From Trissonchulus latispiculum (taxonomy: Eukaryota; Nematoda; Enoplea; Enoplida; Ironidae), in NCBI GenBank assembly GCA_030248195.1, contig JASAND010020402.1, positions 1 through 64,000 of the forward strand: a stretch of DNA of 64,000 nt, in the 5' to 3' direction. Made by a program: the position numbers and the translations under genes. The notes beneath the pieces are model-generated. The model ran no database searches. It saw only the letters and a program-made list of their open reading frames with translations, and was not told the origin of the DNA. Below are positions 38,061-49,344 of the stretch, piece after piece. How positions within the stretch are numbered: position 1 is the first letter of the stretch; each line of letters starts with the position of its first letter.

Positions 38061-38364
38061 GTATACCTAAAAGTTTTCTCTAAAATCTTTTCTTTTCTCT
38101 AAAATCAGAAGCATCACAGGCTGTCAAAACCAGCGATTAGAGGAGCAAAAGAAAGCATAGATAAACCATGACGAGATCGTGGACGGTCAAACGACCTGTT
38201 CAGGTTCAGATGAAGAAATTTGTAACTTTAACCCAATGTCATAGTCATAGTCTTAGATTAAAAGTTTTCCTAAACATTGAAGATTTTAGTTCGAATTTTC
38301 ATAGCCTGTGTATCAATTTTTTGTACTTCTTGTATATATCTAGAAACTCCGTAGTATGCATAAA

Positions 38365-39125
38365 TGTCACAAGTAGGAAAAATGCTCCTTGCAGTCGCAT
38401 GAAAAAGTTAATATGAGCTATCATGGCCAACATTTAAACGTGCTAAGGACAAGATTTAAAATGTTTAATATGAGCCAACATCTAAATAAGTAGAGGACAA
38501 GATGTAACATGAGCCGCTACGTTTCTCTTGGGCTCATATTGACGCTCACTTTGGTTACGCCTGTGTCCGTACGTGTCCTCTGAACAGACATTTTTAAACC
38601 TAGCCAGAAAAGACTGAATATTAATACTAGCGCATATATGCGTTTTAAGCAAAAATCAGAATTGCCTGATTTTTCAACTTCGCTTCAAAACATTTGTTTG
38701 TTTTTCGACGTTGCTTCTAGATCTCACAATACGTATGTAACAAAAGCAACCAATATAAACCAAAATAAGGCAATAAAAATTAGAACTGTCACAGACGATA
38801 TATATATATATATATACTTACCTAGTGAGATTTCATCCAGCCGTACCATCATTGCATATGCAAACCATTCTAACCTTTTGACTTTCTGAAGAAAGCCTTT
38901 GTATATACAAAATATATTAGCCATTTCATTTGCGTCAATATGAGCCCAAGAGAAACGTAGCGGCTCATGTTAGACGTTTACATCTTGTCCTCTACCTATT
39001 TAGATGTTGGCTCATATTAAACATTTTAAATCTTGTCCTTAGCACGTTTAAATGTTGGCCATGATAGCTCATATTAACTTTTTCATGAGACTGCAAGGAG
39101 CATTTTTCCTACTTGTCCTAATCCA
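38365..39125. mobile_element. Foldback element with AATATGAGC arms
   Basis: Left arm 38365-38560 is mirrored by 38935-39125, nearly exact. It shares start sequence and AATATG(A/G)GC words with the 34474 element. The loop (38561-38934) is AT-rich. Confidence 0.8.
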
Positions 39126-40370
39126 ATTTTTGGTAGCGTAAGGTTCGCAAGAGTATGCGTCCTTTCCATTGAAACGAGTACAGTCGATTTATTGTATATG
39201 CCCCAACCACACCGCCGAAAAACGCTGTTCCAGGGGGTTTGACCCGTGGTCAATAGGCCAGCTAGACCGTAGTGACCAGTGGTCACTTCCGTCGGTTTCG
39301 AAAATATGCCCATTGAAACGAGCATAGTCGATTTACTTATATGCCCCCAACCAAAACGCCGAAAATCGCTGTTTTAGGGGGTTTGGCCAGTGGTCAATAG
39401 GCCACCTAGAACAGTGGTCACTTCTGTCGGTTTCGAAAATATACCCATTGAAACGAGTATAGTCGATATATTCTATAGGCCTCCAACCAAAACGCCGAAA
39501 AACGCTGTTTTAGGGGGTTTGACCAGTGGTCAATAGGCCACCTAGACCGTAGTGACCAGTGGTCACTTCCGTCGGTTTCGACAATACGCCCATTGAAACG
39601 AGCGTAGTCGACTTACTATATATGCCCCCAAACAAAACGTCGAAAAACGAAGTTTTAGGGGGTTTGACCAGTGGTCAATAGGCCACCTAGACCAGTGGTC
39701 ACTTCCGTCGGTTTCGAAAATATGCCCATTGAAACGAGCATAGTCGATTTTCTATATAAGCCCACAACCAAAACGCCGAAAAACGAAGTTTAAGGGGGTT
39801 TGACCAGTGGTCAATAGGCCACCTATACCGTAGTGACCAGTGGCCACTTCCGTCGGTTTCGACAGTGCGCCCATTGAAACGAGCATAGTCGATTTACTCT
39901 ATCTGCCCCCAACCAAAACGCCGAAAAACGCTGTTTTAGGGGGTTTGACCAGTGGTCAATAGGCCACCTAGACCGTAGTGACCAGTGGTCACTTCCGTCG
40001 GTTTCGAGAATATGCCCATTGAAACGAGCATAGTTGATTTACTATATATGACTCCAACCAAAACGCCGAAAAACGGTGTTTTAGGGGGTTTGACCAGTGG
40101 TCAATAGGCCACCTAGACCGTAGTGACCAGTGGTCACTTCCGTCGGTTTCGACAATACGCCCATTGAAACGAGCATAGTCGATTTACTATATATGACTCC
40201 AATCAAAACGCCGAAAAACGCTGTTTTAGGGGGTTTGACCAGTGGTCAATAGGCCACCTAGACCGTAGTGACCAGTGGTCACTTCCGTCGGTTTCGAGAA
40301 TATGCCCATTGAAACGAGCATAGTCGATTTATTATATATGCCCCCAGCCAAAACGCCGAAAATAGCTGTT
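39126..40370. repeat. About 145-bp tandem satellite, nine copies
   Basis: CATTGAAACGAG recurs at 39167, 39311, 39446, 39591, 39727, 39872, 40017, 40162 and 40307 (spacing 135-145). Units contain the near-palindrome GACCAGTGGTCA and CCGTCGGTTTCG. Confidence 0.93.
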
Positions 40371-41135
40371 GTTGGGGACTTTTCCCAACTTTGACCCTGG
40401 GCGAGGAACCACGGGCTCCATGCAGCCCGAGGGTCACATCCGTCGGTTTCGTTGATATGCTCATCGTGTTCAGCGACCCCGATTTACTATCTATAGGCAC
40501 CACCAAAACACCAAAAACAGCTGTTTTTGGGGACTTTTCCCAACTTTGACCCTGGGCGAGGAACCACGGGCGCCATACCGCATGAGGGTCACATCCGTCG
40601 GTTTCGGTGATATGTTCATCGTGTTCAGCGACCCCGATTTACTATATATAGGCACCACCAAAAGACCAAAAATAGCCGTTTTTAGGGACTTTTCCCAACT
40701 TTGACCCTGGGCGAGGAACCACGGGCTCCATGCAGCCCGAGGGTCACATCCGTCGGTTTCGTCGATATGCTCATCGTGTTCAGCGACCCCGATTTACTAT
40801 ATATAGGCACCACCAAAAGACCAAAAATAGCTGTTTTTGGGGACTTTTCCCAACTTTGACCCTGGGCGAGGAACCACGGGCGCCATACAGCATGAGGGTC
40901 ACATCCGTCGGTTTCGGCGATATGCTCATCGTGTTCAGCGACCCCGAGTTACTATATATAGGCACCACCAAAAGACCAAAAATAGCCGTTTTTAGGGACT
41001 TTTCCCAACTTTGACCCTGGGCGAGGAACCACGGGCGCCATGCAGCCCGAGGGTCACATCTGTCGGTTTCGGCGATATGCTCATCGTGTTCAGCGACCCC
41101 GATTTACTGTATATGGGTACCACCCCGAGGCCGAA
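40371..41135. repeat. 155-bp tandem satellite, five copies
   Basis: TCATCGTGTTCAGCGACCCC recurs at 40461, 40616, 40771, 40926 and 41081, exactly 155 bp apart. It shares CCGTCGGTTTCG and TCGATTTACTATATATG-like stretches with the 145-bp unit, so the two arrays are diverged relatives. Confidence 0.93.
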
Positions 41136-42029
41136 AAACGCTGTTTTTGCCCCTTTTTAGACTATTTTCAAATTTTCGGACTTAGAATTTTTCAGCTTGA
41201 AGGTGTCCAAAAACGCTATTTTTCCCATTTTTGACCATCTATAAAAATCGAACCAAATCGAAATTCGAAAAAAAAACATAAACTTGCTAAGTACAATTGC
41301 CTAGATAATCAAAAAATAGTATAGAAAAATTTTTCCTATGGGCCGTTCGAAAAATCGAGTTAACACAAAATTGGAAAAAACATGCTGAATACAGAGAAAA
41401 AACCCCACTTTCAAACCAGTAAGAGAAAGTCGATTTTTTCAAAGTTCATTTTTTCCGGGCAAGTTTGGTATCATTCGAAAGCTCTTGGCCTGGAGATTTC
41501 AAAAATGTAAATATTAGCTCTTAATTCCTTCCCATTAATTAGTTATGCCTAATTAGCACTTTCCAAATCCGCAAAGTGCCTTTATAGCCTCCCCCATGAT
41601 TATAGTGGTTTCTTTTATTTCGAATACATTTTGCTTTGGAAAAGTGTATTTCTAACGCAACGCGTGCACTTTTCTAATTTAAACCTGAGTAAATCACGCT
41701 GGGTTAGTATTGGATTTTAGTTTATTGCAGCAGCGTGATTTTCTCCGCAGCAGCGTGATTTTCTCCGCGGCCGCCCAACCCCGATGCCGCGTCCACATAC
41801 AACCGTGTATTACATCTACCACGGAAAAACTGGTGCTTGCAAGCGGCCAAGCCGTGGTAGGGTTAGTAGACATTTATATATACGTACGTATGTATAAAAA
41901 TTATTATACATACATAGTATATATAATTACACAGACGCTGGAAGTTAGGTGGCCATGGAATTTGAGTCACAGTCAACGCAAGAATTTTGAAATCACAAAG
42001 TCACGTGATTTTACTCTGATATAAAAGTT
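41136..42029. other. Satellite flank and AT-rich intron sequence
   Basis: At 41460-41500 CAAGTTTGGTATCATTCGAA resembles part of the 149-bp unit of the first array. A short direct repeat GCAGCAGCGTGATTTTCTCC occurs at about 41727 and 41748. No exon seen. Confidence 0.45.
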
Positions 42030-42720
42030 TGGCATGGAAGGGACTATTGTCCCTGTAGTGCACGTCCCCGCATAAACTTTTGAAGCTGCGGTTCAAATTT
42101 CAACAACTTTTGCTTAAAAACACTTAAATGGAATGAAACGATCTCTTCGGGAAGATAATTCCAGACAGTAGAAACTCTATAAAAAACGAGTTACCAGTAC
42201 GTGACTTTCTGCAAACCTTAGGTCGAATAGACAGGCTATGTTTGCCCTTCGTTCCAACGTCAACAGAATAAGTAAAGCATTCGTTAAAGCTACAATAAAA
42301 GATATTATATATAACATTATGCATCAAATGTAAATCAGGGGGGGGGGGAACAATAACCGCCTCATTTCAAGAGATCTGCATTGCTCTAGACGCGGAGGCC
42401 ACAAGCTACAAGACGTTGCTTCTAGCTTAGGGCCGACAAGCCATTTAAACGTTTCGTAAAGGCTCTCTGCACACTCTCAATAGCGTCTATATCTTTCAAA
42501 AGTGATGGAGACCAAATCGGTGTACAATATTCAAGAAGTGAACTTACATAGGTCACAAATAGTTTTACTAAGATTTCCGTATTTTTGTACGAAAACTGTT
42601 GAAAATAATACCGATACGTTGATTTGCTTTCACTTTTAGCTGACTAATATGCTTTGTAAATGTCAAATCATTTGAGATCATTATTCCCAAATCTTGAATA
42701 CAGTCTACGCAGCGCTCCTG
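42030..42720 (-). pseudogene. LINE reverse-transcriptase C-terminal remnant
   Basis: On the - strand, around 42440-42545, the frame reads LLEYCTPIWSPSLLKDIDAI, then ESVQRAFTKRLNGLS. This is the motif seen after the polymerase domain in many non-LTR retrotransposons (RP-x-LEY-x-x-x-W-x-P, then I-x-x-x-E-x-x-Q-R). Another frame continues with LEQCRSLEMRRLL, and 42124-42327 encodes KHSLSIRPKVCRKSRTGNSF, like the conserved R-x-x-x-F tail of these elements, followed by a short 3' end near 42050. Frameshifts between the blocks and a run of Gs at 42338 show decay. The 5' part is absent, as is usual for truncated LINE copies. Confidence 0.72.
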
Positions 42721-42850
42721 AAATCCTGAAATCCTGAAATAAAAAGAAAACTCTGCGTCATAGTAACTGTCTGGTCCTGTCTTTGTTTTCTCAGTTAGCT
42801 TATGAGAAACTGGTATTCTAAGTTTCGGCTTCGGTTAGGTTTGCATGGTA

Positions 42851-43227
42851 GTATCAAGAGTACATAATACATAAAGAGTATGACAGCTGTCATACTCTAT
42901 GTATTATAAGTCTTATACATCCTCTGCACGCTAACGGCTGACCCAACCCGAAAATTGTACCCTTCGCTTAAAAAAATTTGGCCGCTATGCATGTGTTCTA
43001 AAGCTCGTAACATACACTAAACTCGCGCCGTAGTCCTTGTGTTTTGGAGCTCTAACACACAAGCATAGAGCGAGTGAGCGTACCCCCGTTTCTACTGGGT
43101 ACCAGTTTGTGTGGGGGATCACTGGGGTCCAATTTGCGGGGTGAGGGTCAGCCGTTAGCGTGCAGAGATGTGGCAAGCTGATAATGCATAGAGTATGCCA
43201 GCTCTTATGCATTATGTACTCTTGGTA
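42851..43227. mobile_element. MITE with CAAGAGTACATAAT ends, copy 1
   Basis: Arms starting CAAGAGTACATAATACATAA and ending TTATGCATTATGTACTCTTG enclose 377 bp. The inner arm GCTAACGGCTGACCC is also mirrored. Same family as 48047-48471. Confidence 0.75.
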
Positions 43228-44700
43228 TAACAACCTCGTATAGAACTGTTATGTTGTGCACTGAGCATGACAACAGTATCTCTGTGCTGAGTATGAGTCT
43301 GCAATGATACTTACTTCTTGCACATACGAGGCACGAGGCTTTCTTTTTATCTTGGTCTGTGTAACACCTCTCCCTGTATCTGTTTAACTTAGGAAAATTG
43401 AAATAAAGACCATGGCAGACCTCCTAACCTGTATCAATACCTTACTTAGTTTGTGCCTATATATAAAGCTCACTCGAAGTTCAAATATATATAGGAAACT
43501 CTTTTCGTGCTCAATTGCCTTTCCAGTAATCCTAGCCTAGGTTTGATCTATATACCTTTGTCGTATATACATAGAGAGAGCACTTCTGATATATAGTCCT
43601 TCATGCGAAGCATTATCATAATATACAACATTAAGCTTATGCCTAAATCCGTAGAATCCATAGCCGTTATAAGTTATAGCTTTAATGGCCTGAGCGTATG
43701 TTTAAGCTGGCTCTGTCTGGCGCTTGATTGATGCTGCTAAATTTAGATATCTGTATAATTTTTTCTGAGTTCTTTCTATTATTGGTTTTATTAAGCTGAG
43801 ATATAAGCTGAGCTTAAATCTTCGGCAACTATTTCATCTCCATGCCCAGTGCTTTTTTAGTACGTATCCATCCACGTACTTTCTACACATAAAGCTGTGC
43901 CGGTCTGAACTGAAGTCCCAGTCTAACTCTTGCGTCCCTTATAATTCATTCATAATAAATGTAGTCACTGATTGCACTATAGTTGCCCACCATGGTTTCT
44001 CCAGGAGGAAAAATTGTACGTTTTTTACGAAAACGTTTAATCTGATGATATTTCAACAAGTCAGCCTTATATATACACTCCGCTGATTATACTCAGTTCC
44101 AGTATTGATCGAAGTTTGTTTTTGATAAGTGAAATTAAAGATATGTATGATCAACTCGCTTTCTTTGAGTGCCTATTTCTGTGAATTACACATATTCTTA
44201 GCGAAAATAAATGGAGAAAATCGCTCTCTTCAATTTTGAGAAGGGGAAAGTCAAAACTGAGAGGGGATCAAGATGAATTCCAGTTAATCAGGAAATTTTG
44301 ACTGAAATTCTAGGAACTACATATACGTATTGAAGCTTTCGAAAAAGTTTTCAAATCAGATTTGTTCAGGTCAGGGTGTTTTCTGCAGGACCCCCTTCGA
44401 AATTGACCCCCCATCCAAATCTCCCTTATTTTTTTGCCCCCCCCCCCACCTGGATTTTCGCCATTCCCGAAAACAATCCCAAAACCCTGTTGCTTTTTGG
44501 TCACAGGGCTGCACACCAAAACGTGGAACTACCTCCCCCTGAACAGCCTTCGCTTACACTTGAATTTATTTTTATACTTTACAGTAAGTAGGCAAGTACT
44601 GCGGAGAAGCAGTCTTCAGTTTTTGGGAATATTTTCAACCATGTATGTATATATCCTATATGCGGTTTTAGTTGTTTATTTTGTTGATTTATTTTATTTG
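43228..44700. other. Intron 2 sequence, mostly unique
   Basis: No coding exon recognised. A C-rich transposon-like fragment (GACCCCCC, C11 run) lies at 44385-44455. Confidence 0.4.
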
Positions 44701-44707
44701 GTTTCAG

Positions 44708-44836
44708 AATACAGCTTCCCTAGACGACTTCGATCGTCTCAAAACCCTGGGTACAGGCTCATTTGGTCGGGTCATGCTCGTTCAGCACAAAGAGAACAAA
44801 CAGTTCTTTGCCATGAAAATACTTGACAAACAAAAG
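44708..44836 (+). CDS. PRKACA/B-like: PKA-C exon 3 (glycine-rich loop, ATP lysine)
   Basis: The exon has 43 codons in phase 0 at both ends, acceptor TTTCAG and donor GTACAC. It encodes [11 protein letters not shown], the Gly-rich loop GTGSFG (47-52), the strand [16 protein letters not shown] and the ATP-anchoring Lys69 within AMKILDKQK. These are kinase subdomains I and II. Compared with the mammalian sequence the only unusual stretch is ENKQF in the beta2-beta3 turn, a tolerant position. Confidence 0.97.
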
Positions 44837-45744
44837 GTACACACGTTTTTTTTAAATCTTCGCCGATTGTTCATGCTCATGACTTTGTAGCTTTTATATA
44901 ATATATGTCACGCACAGTGAGCAACACTAACTTGGACGAGGAATGGTCTGTCTGACCAAACAGTGAGCTAGCTCTTTTGTTGTCCAGACTATCGTAAAGT
45001 CAGCGGTGTATGTTGTTGTGGAAATGTCATATTATTATACAACAGTGACTTTCCTGCTGAGGCTAGTCAGTAGTTGAGACACCAAAAACTAGCCAACTGT
45101 CGGGACATTATATGCTCATCACTACACGTATATTATATACTTATGTTTCGAAAACTGTTGTTAGAATTTCAAGGGTGAGTAAGAAGATGCACCGGGGCCG
45201 GCGCCATGACCCGAAAAGTGAGGGTTCAAATAGAAAATGTATAAACGTTTTCTGAGAAATTGCGATTTTGTCATATTTTTAGGGGTAGACAAATTACAAT
45301 TGCTGTTTTCTGTTCAATCGATGAGAAAACTAAAGACTAGTAACAATTTAACTGTTTTATGAGTTTCAGTGGGTCAAAATTTTGGCCATTAAAATGTCAA
45401 AAATGTACTAAATTTTGCTGAATTTTGGCCCCTGTCAGCACCGGGACTTGACTACCTGGGCCAGGCCAGGCCAGACTACCTGCATTCCTACTAATAAGCA
45501 GTCAGTTGTGTGATGGTGTTTGATTAAAGAAAAAGTCACTAAGGCGAACTTTAGTACTGTGCAAGCTGAAATTAGACTGGTAAAAGTGATCCGGCCGTGG
45601 GAATCCTATCCCTGATTTTTTCTTTTCCAGTAAAATTGTTGCTGAACTGTTATGCCAAACAATAGCATCAATTATTCACCTTGTGTACTTGTTTACCTAC
45701 TATTGTGTCTTTCAGACATTGATTTGACGGTTTTTTATTTTTAG

Positions 45745-45843
45745 GTGGTTAAGCTGAAACAAGTTGAGCATACGCTTAACGAGAAACGAATTCTTCAGGC
45801 CATTAGCTTCCCTTTCCTTGTAAAGATGGAATATTCTTTCAAG
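45745..45843 (+). CDS. PRKACA/B-like: PKA-C exon 4 (C-helix)
   Basis: Thirty-three codons, phase 0 at both ends, acceptor TTTTTAG and donor GTAAAA. It encodes [17 protein letters not shown], which is the C-helix with the salt-bridge Glu88 (mammalian Glu91), followed by [16 protein letters not shown], kinase subdomains III and IV. The intron before it (44837-45744) includes a GC-rich unassigned stretch around 45180-45480. Confidence 0.97.
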
Positions 45844-46108
45844 GTAAAACTGCCTACTCTACCAATTCATTGAACTAAACATGTGTATTCATAGGACTTT
45901 TAAAGATTATAAGCATACATTGAAACTTTTTCTTTAGATTTTTCTGGATCTGGATTAAAACGGTTCTAGGTTATTTTGTAATCCTTACACCGCTTACAAC
46001 GGTTTACAAAATAAGTTCTGGCTTTGTAAGGCTTAACTTTTGTTTTTACATGTGACGACGGCTGGATTTTATTTATTCGTTTTCAAGTATTTTATTTTAT
46101 TTTTTCAG

Positions 46109-46191
46109 GATAACTCAAATTTGTATATGGTTCTTGAATTTGTCAGTGGTGGTGAAATGTTTTCTCATCTAAGGAGGATAGGCAGGTTCAG
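46109..46191 (+). CDS. PRKACA/B-like: PKA-C exon 5 (hinge and D-helix)
   Basis: The exon follows TTTTTCAG and encodes [20 protein letters not shown], then LRRIGRF plus AG of a split Ser136 codon, before donor GTCAGC. This covers kinase subdomain V: the hinge LEFV and the D-helix with the Arg used in binding pseudosubstrates. It ends in phase 2, so both candidate downstream exons (6a and 6b) must start with one base that completes the Ser codon; both do, with T. Confidence 0.96.
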
Positions 46192-46488
46192 GTCAGCTGT
46201 TAACAAATATTTACAACTGAGACTTCATATCTTGCACACCGTTCTGACGAACGTTTTAAAACCCTTAGTCTGAGCTAAATCTCTACCCTGCGCTGAAGTT
46301 CTTCGTTGAATATTAGCAAATTCAGACCAACTTAGCTATCAAACCCTAATCCAGGCATTTATGGTATATACCATTGCCCAATGCCCACTGAGTCATTTTA
46401 CTTAAACCAGAGCTAAGCTCTCCCTGAATCAAAGATTTGCACCACGTCGTTGAAAATATGCTAAACTTATTTCGTCAGCCTTTTCTAG

Positions 46489-46615
46489 TGAGGCCGTCTC
46501 TCGATTTTATGGAGCTCAAGTAGTATCATCATTCCAATATTTACACTTGAATGATTTGGTATATCGAGACTTAAAGCCTGAAAATATACTGATCGCACAT
46601 GATGGGTATCTGAAA
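46489..46615 (+). CDS. PRKACA/B-like: PKA-C alternative exon 6a (variant alphaE helix and catalytic loop)
   Basis: The exon is 127 nt, between acceptor TTTCTAG and donor GTAAGA. It completes Ser136 and encodes [20 protein letters not shown], then [12 protein letters not shown] and [10 protein letters not shown]. It is homologous to exon 6b: equal length, equal phase, 29 of 43 residues identical. All catalytic-loop residues are kept (Arg162, Asp163, Lys165, Glu167, Asn168), so an active kinase is expected. The 14 changes fall mainly on the alphaE helix and on the residues after the loop (for example mammalian Pro141-His142 to Ala-Val, Glu155 to Gln, Asp175 to Ala). Synonymous differences from 6b also occur, which argues for an old duplication under selection rather than a recent copy. 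It lies 2.6 kb upstream of 6b. Confidence 0.93.
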
Positions 46616-48052
46616 GTAAGAAAAATCAGATGTGGAGCTTTGGCGCTCTGTCCATGTCTTTTTCTCATTTTTTTCGGTCAACTATTAACTGGTTTCTTCT
46701 GACTAAAATCTATTGCTTTGCGAATACTGCTTCTGATGTCGTCCTTTCAGTATAAGCAAAGTGAGCAATAAAATGAGCAATTAAGCTTGAATCCAGATAT
46801 TGAACAGAAGAACATAGATCACACCAAATCTGACATCTGAACCATTGAGTAGTATTAACTGTGTTGTTTACTCTACTTGTTACGTCAATGAAGGTCAAAA
46901 GATGACCTCTGCTAAAACAGTATCTTATGAGTGAAATTTTCAGGAAAATGTCTAGTGTAGTAGTCTTGAGATAATTAAAGCAACAGATGGCTACGAAAAT
47001 TATTTATATGCCGTTTTGAAACGTTTTAAAATTTCTTATGCAATAATAATAATCTAAATTGCAGTGATGCCAGTTTAAAAACTTAAGAAATTGCGATTTG
47101 GTCTGCGATTGCGATTGAATAAAGCAAAAGCATCTCAACAGTGACGATGTGCTACCGAAAACTCCATAAACGGCTGACTGTTGCAAACGTTCTTTCTCAG
47201 AAAGAACTGCTACACTAATCAACTAATAAGTAATCACTGTTCAACTTATCACGTTTATGCCACGGGCCCCTGGTCAGTGCATCATTACATGACATTGTAT
47301 ATGTGGAAGCAAGCATACTTGTCTGTATTAATGCTTTCTCATTCACAGCTGATTTTTTTAAACATTTGGCTTCGATGGAGTTGTTAGGTTTTACTCAGAA
47401 AACTTGAAACTATTGTCCAATTCGGAATTCTGTAAATGTAATTCTGTAAATGGCCCGGAAAACCTTATTTAAGAAAATTTATAAAACGTACTCTGTCATG
47501 TTTGAACAGTTGGGATTTCCCATTGTTGTTTCCTTTTCAACTGCTTTTGCTCTTTCCTTACTTATAATATCGGGAGTCTACTATGATGTTCTGTTTATAT
47601 ATAGTGCGTAAGAGTGGGTGTAAGCGCCAATACCTAAGATACTATATAGGTATCTGCTGTGCAAGATAAACGCCCTCAGCATAACGGATTACTTGAACAG
47701 AGCCTGATTCACGGAGGATCATTAAACTTAGGCTCTAAATTGTGATAGAGGGTTGACAGGATAGCATAATTCGAGTGCATTATCTGATACACAAGATCTG
47801 CAGTAAGAAAATATAGCAAAGGGCTGGCAGGTAGATCCGTAAAGGATACAAGACATTACTCATACAAAAATTAACGAGCCCATACCTTGCACTGCTGCAG
47901 TCACTAAGGCAAAAGCTTAGTCCGAAATAGGAGTGCCTTCTTCTCGAGTTAAATTTTAGTGGAGAACTTTACTAGCCAACTCTCAGATATTTTCAAGCAT
48001 AATTAGCATCACAGAATCAGTGCCTGGGAAATTTTCAGCTTAGTTTTATCAA

Positions 48053-48465
48053 GAGTACATAATGATAAGAGTATGACAAGCGTCACACTGTATGCAGTGA
48101 AGGACACAACTATGCTATGCGCGCTATCGGCTGACCCCCCACCACGAATTGACCCCCTCTCACACCGCCCCTATATGGGTACATTTCCAAACGGGGGTCG
48201 CTCACTCGCTTAGCATGTTTTCTGCATACAAATGTTAAACATACACGCTTAAGCCCCCTCTCCAAATCGGGCCCCTGTTAGTATCAGCGTGTAATTATGC
48301 AAAGCAGTGAGCGACCCCCGTTTGGACCACGTACCCATATAGGGGCGGTGTGAGAGGGGGTCAATTCGTGGGGCGGGGTCAGCCGATAGCGCGCATAGCA
48401 TAGTTTTGCCCTTCACTGCATAGAGTGTGACGCTTGTCATACTCTTATCATTATGTACTCTTGGT
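48053..48465. mobile_element. MITE with CAAGAGTACATAAT ends, copy 2
   Basis: Arms of about 135 bp, with TGACCCC and CCGCCCCTATATGGGTAC mirrored, end in CATTATGTACTCTTG. GTTTTAT flanks both sides, a 7-bp duplication. It sits between exons 6a and 6b. Confidence 0.8.
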
Positions 48466-48601
48466 TTTATCAAGCTACTGGACACGACGACTCAACACAG
48501 TGTTATGACTACGAAACGGACCTTGGTCTCGTGTGATGACTGATTACGTTGGCAGTGTCGCGGTTGCCACACACTTATGGCACTTCTTGTTTATGTGTGT
48601 T

Positions 48602-48754
48602 CAGGGGCGTATCCAGGTGGGTGACCAGGTTGTTCGGACACCCCCATTTTTGGAAATTTTTTAATGTGTAGCTGTTTTTGTACCAAATTGGCCATTTTTT
48701 GCAAAAAATGTAGGGTCGGACACCCCCCTTTTCAAAATCCTGGCTACGCCCCTG
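48602..48754. mobile_element. Small hAT-like MITE, TIR CAGGGGCGTATCCAGG
   Basis: CAGGGGCGTATCCAGG and CCTGGCTACGCCCCTG enclose 153 bp containing two GGTCGGACACCCCC-like words. TG-repeat flanks blur the target duplication. It also lies between exons 6a and 6b. Confidence 0.75.
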
Positions 48755-49217
48755 TCTGTGTGTTCTATTTCTGTAATTTCGCTAATAATTTCTGCTGTCA
48801 ACTATTGGCTTTTAAATACTCGTTTCTGCATCTGGCTTTTTCTTACAAATGGGTAGGGGTCTGGGTTAGTGAAAACTCTATATACTTGCTCCCAAGCCGC
48901 CCCCCTCATTCCTTTAGTTGGACATCACCTTAAAAAGCCAAAATGTGCTCGGTATATAATTCAGTTTTGATTAGAGTTGTAATTTCATAAAATTTCTTTC
49001 TAATAATAGTTCCGTAGTTCCGTTACAGTGGAATTTTTTCTTTCCAGCATATGGCATTACAAAGCTGAAAAAAGGCAGAGGCAAAAACTTTTGGTTTTTT
49101 TTTGCATTTCTTCTGTAACGTAGCTCCAGGATTTCTCTTCCCGGAACCATTGGAAAAAGCCAGTGCTCCTGTTTTGTCTATCTTATTAATGTTTTCTTTC
49201 TCTGTTTTCAATTTCAG

Positions 49218-49344
49218 TGAACCTCATTCTCGATTTTATGCGGCTCAAATTGTGTTAGCTTTTGAGTATTTACATTCCCTGGATTTGATATATCGAGATC
49301 TGAAGCCTGAAAACTTATTAATTGACAGTCAAGGCTATCTTAAA
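49218..49344 (+). CDS. PRKACA/B-like: PKA-C alternative exon 6b (canonical alphaE helix and catalytic loop)
   Basis: The exon is 127 nt, between acceptor ATTTCAG and donor GTAGGT. It completes Ser136 and encodes [20 protein letters not shown], then [12 protein letters not shown] and [10 protein letters not shown]. This matches the family consensus almost exactly, so 6b is the standard form. It starts with the triplet TGA, as does 6a: after exon 5 (phase 2) these bases are read as T-GA, but after 6a (phase 0) they would be read as a stop codon. Including both exons therefore ends the protein at once, and skipping both shifts the frame. Confidence 0.97.

Noticed and set aside
33180..41135. CRISPR-like direct repeats
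   Set aside because: Units of 145-155 bp without spacers are tandem satellites in a eukaryotic intron.
43991..44014. Possible extra PKA first exon encoding MVSPGGKI before GTACGT, which could join exon 3 in phase 0
   Set aside because: The donor context is weak, the A-helix would be lost, and eight residues give no homology support.
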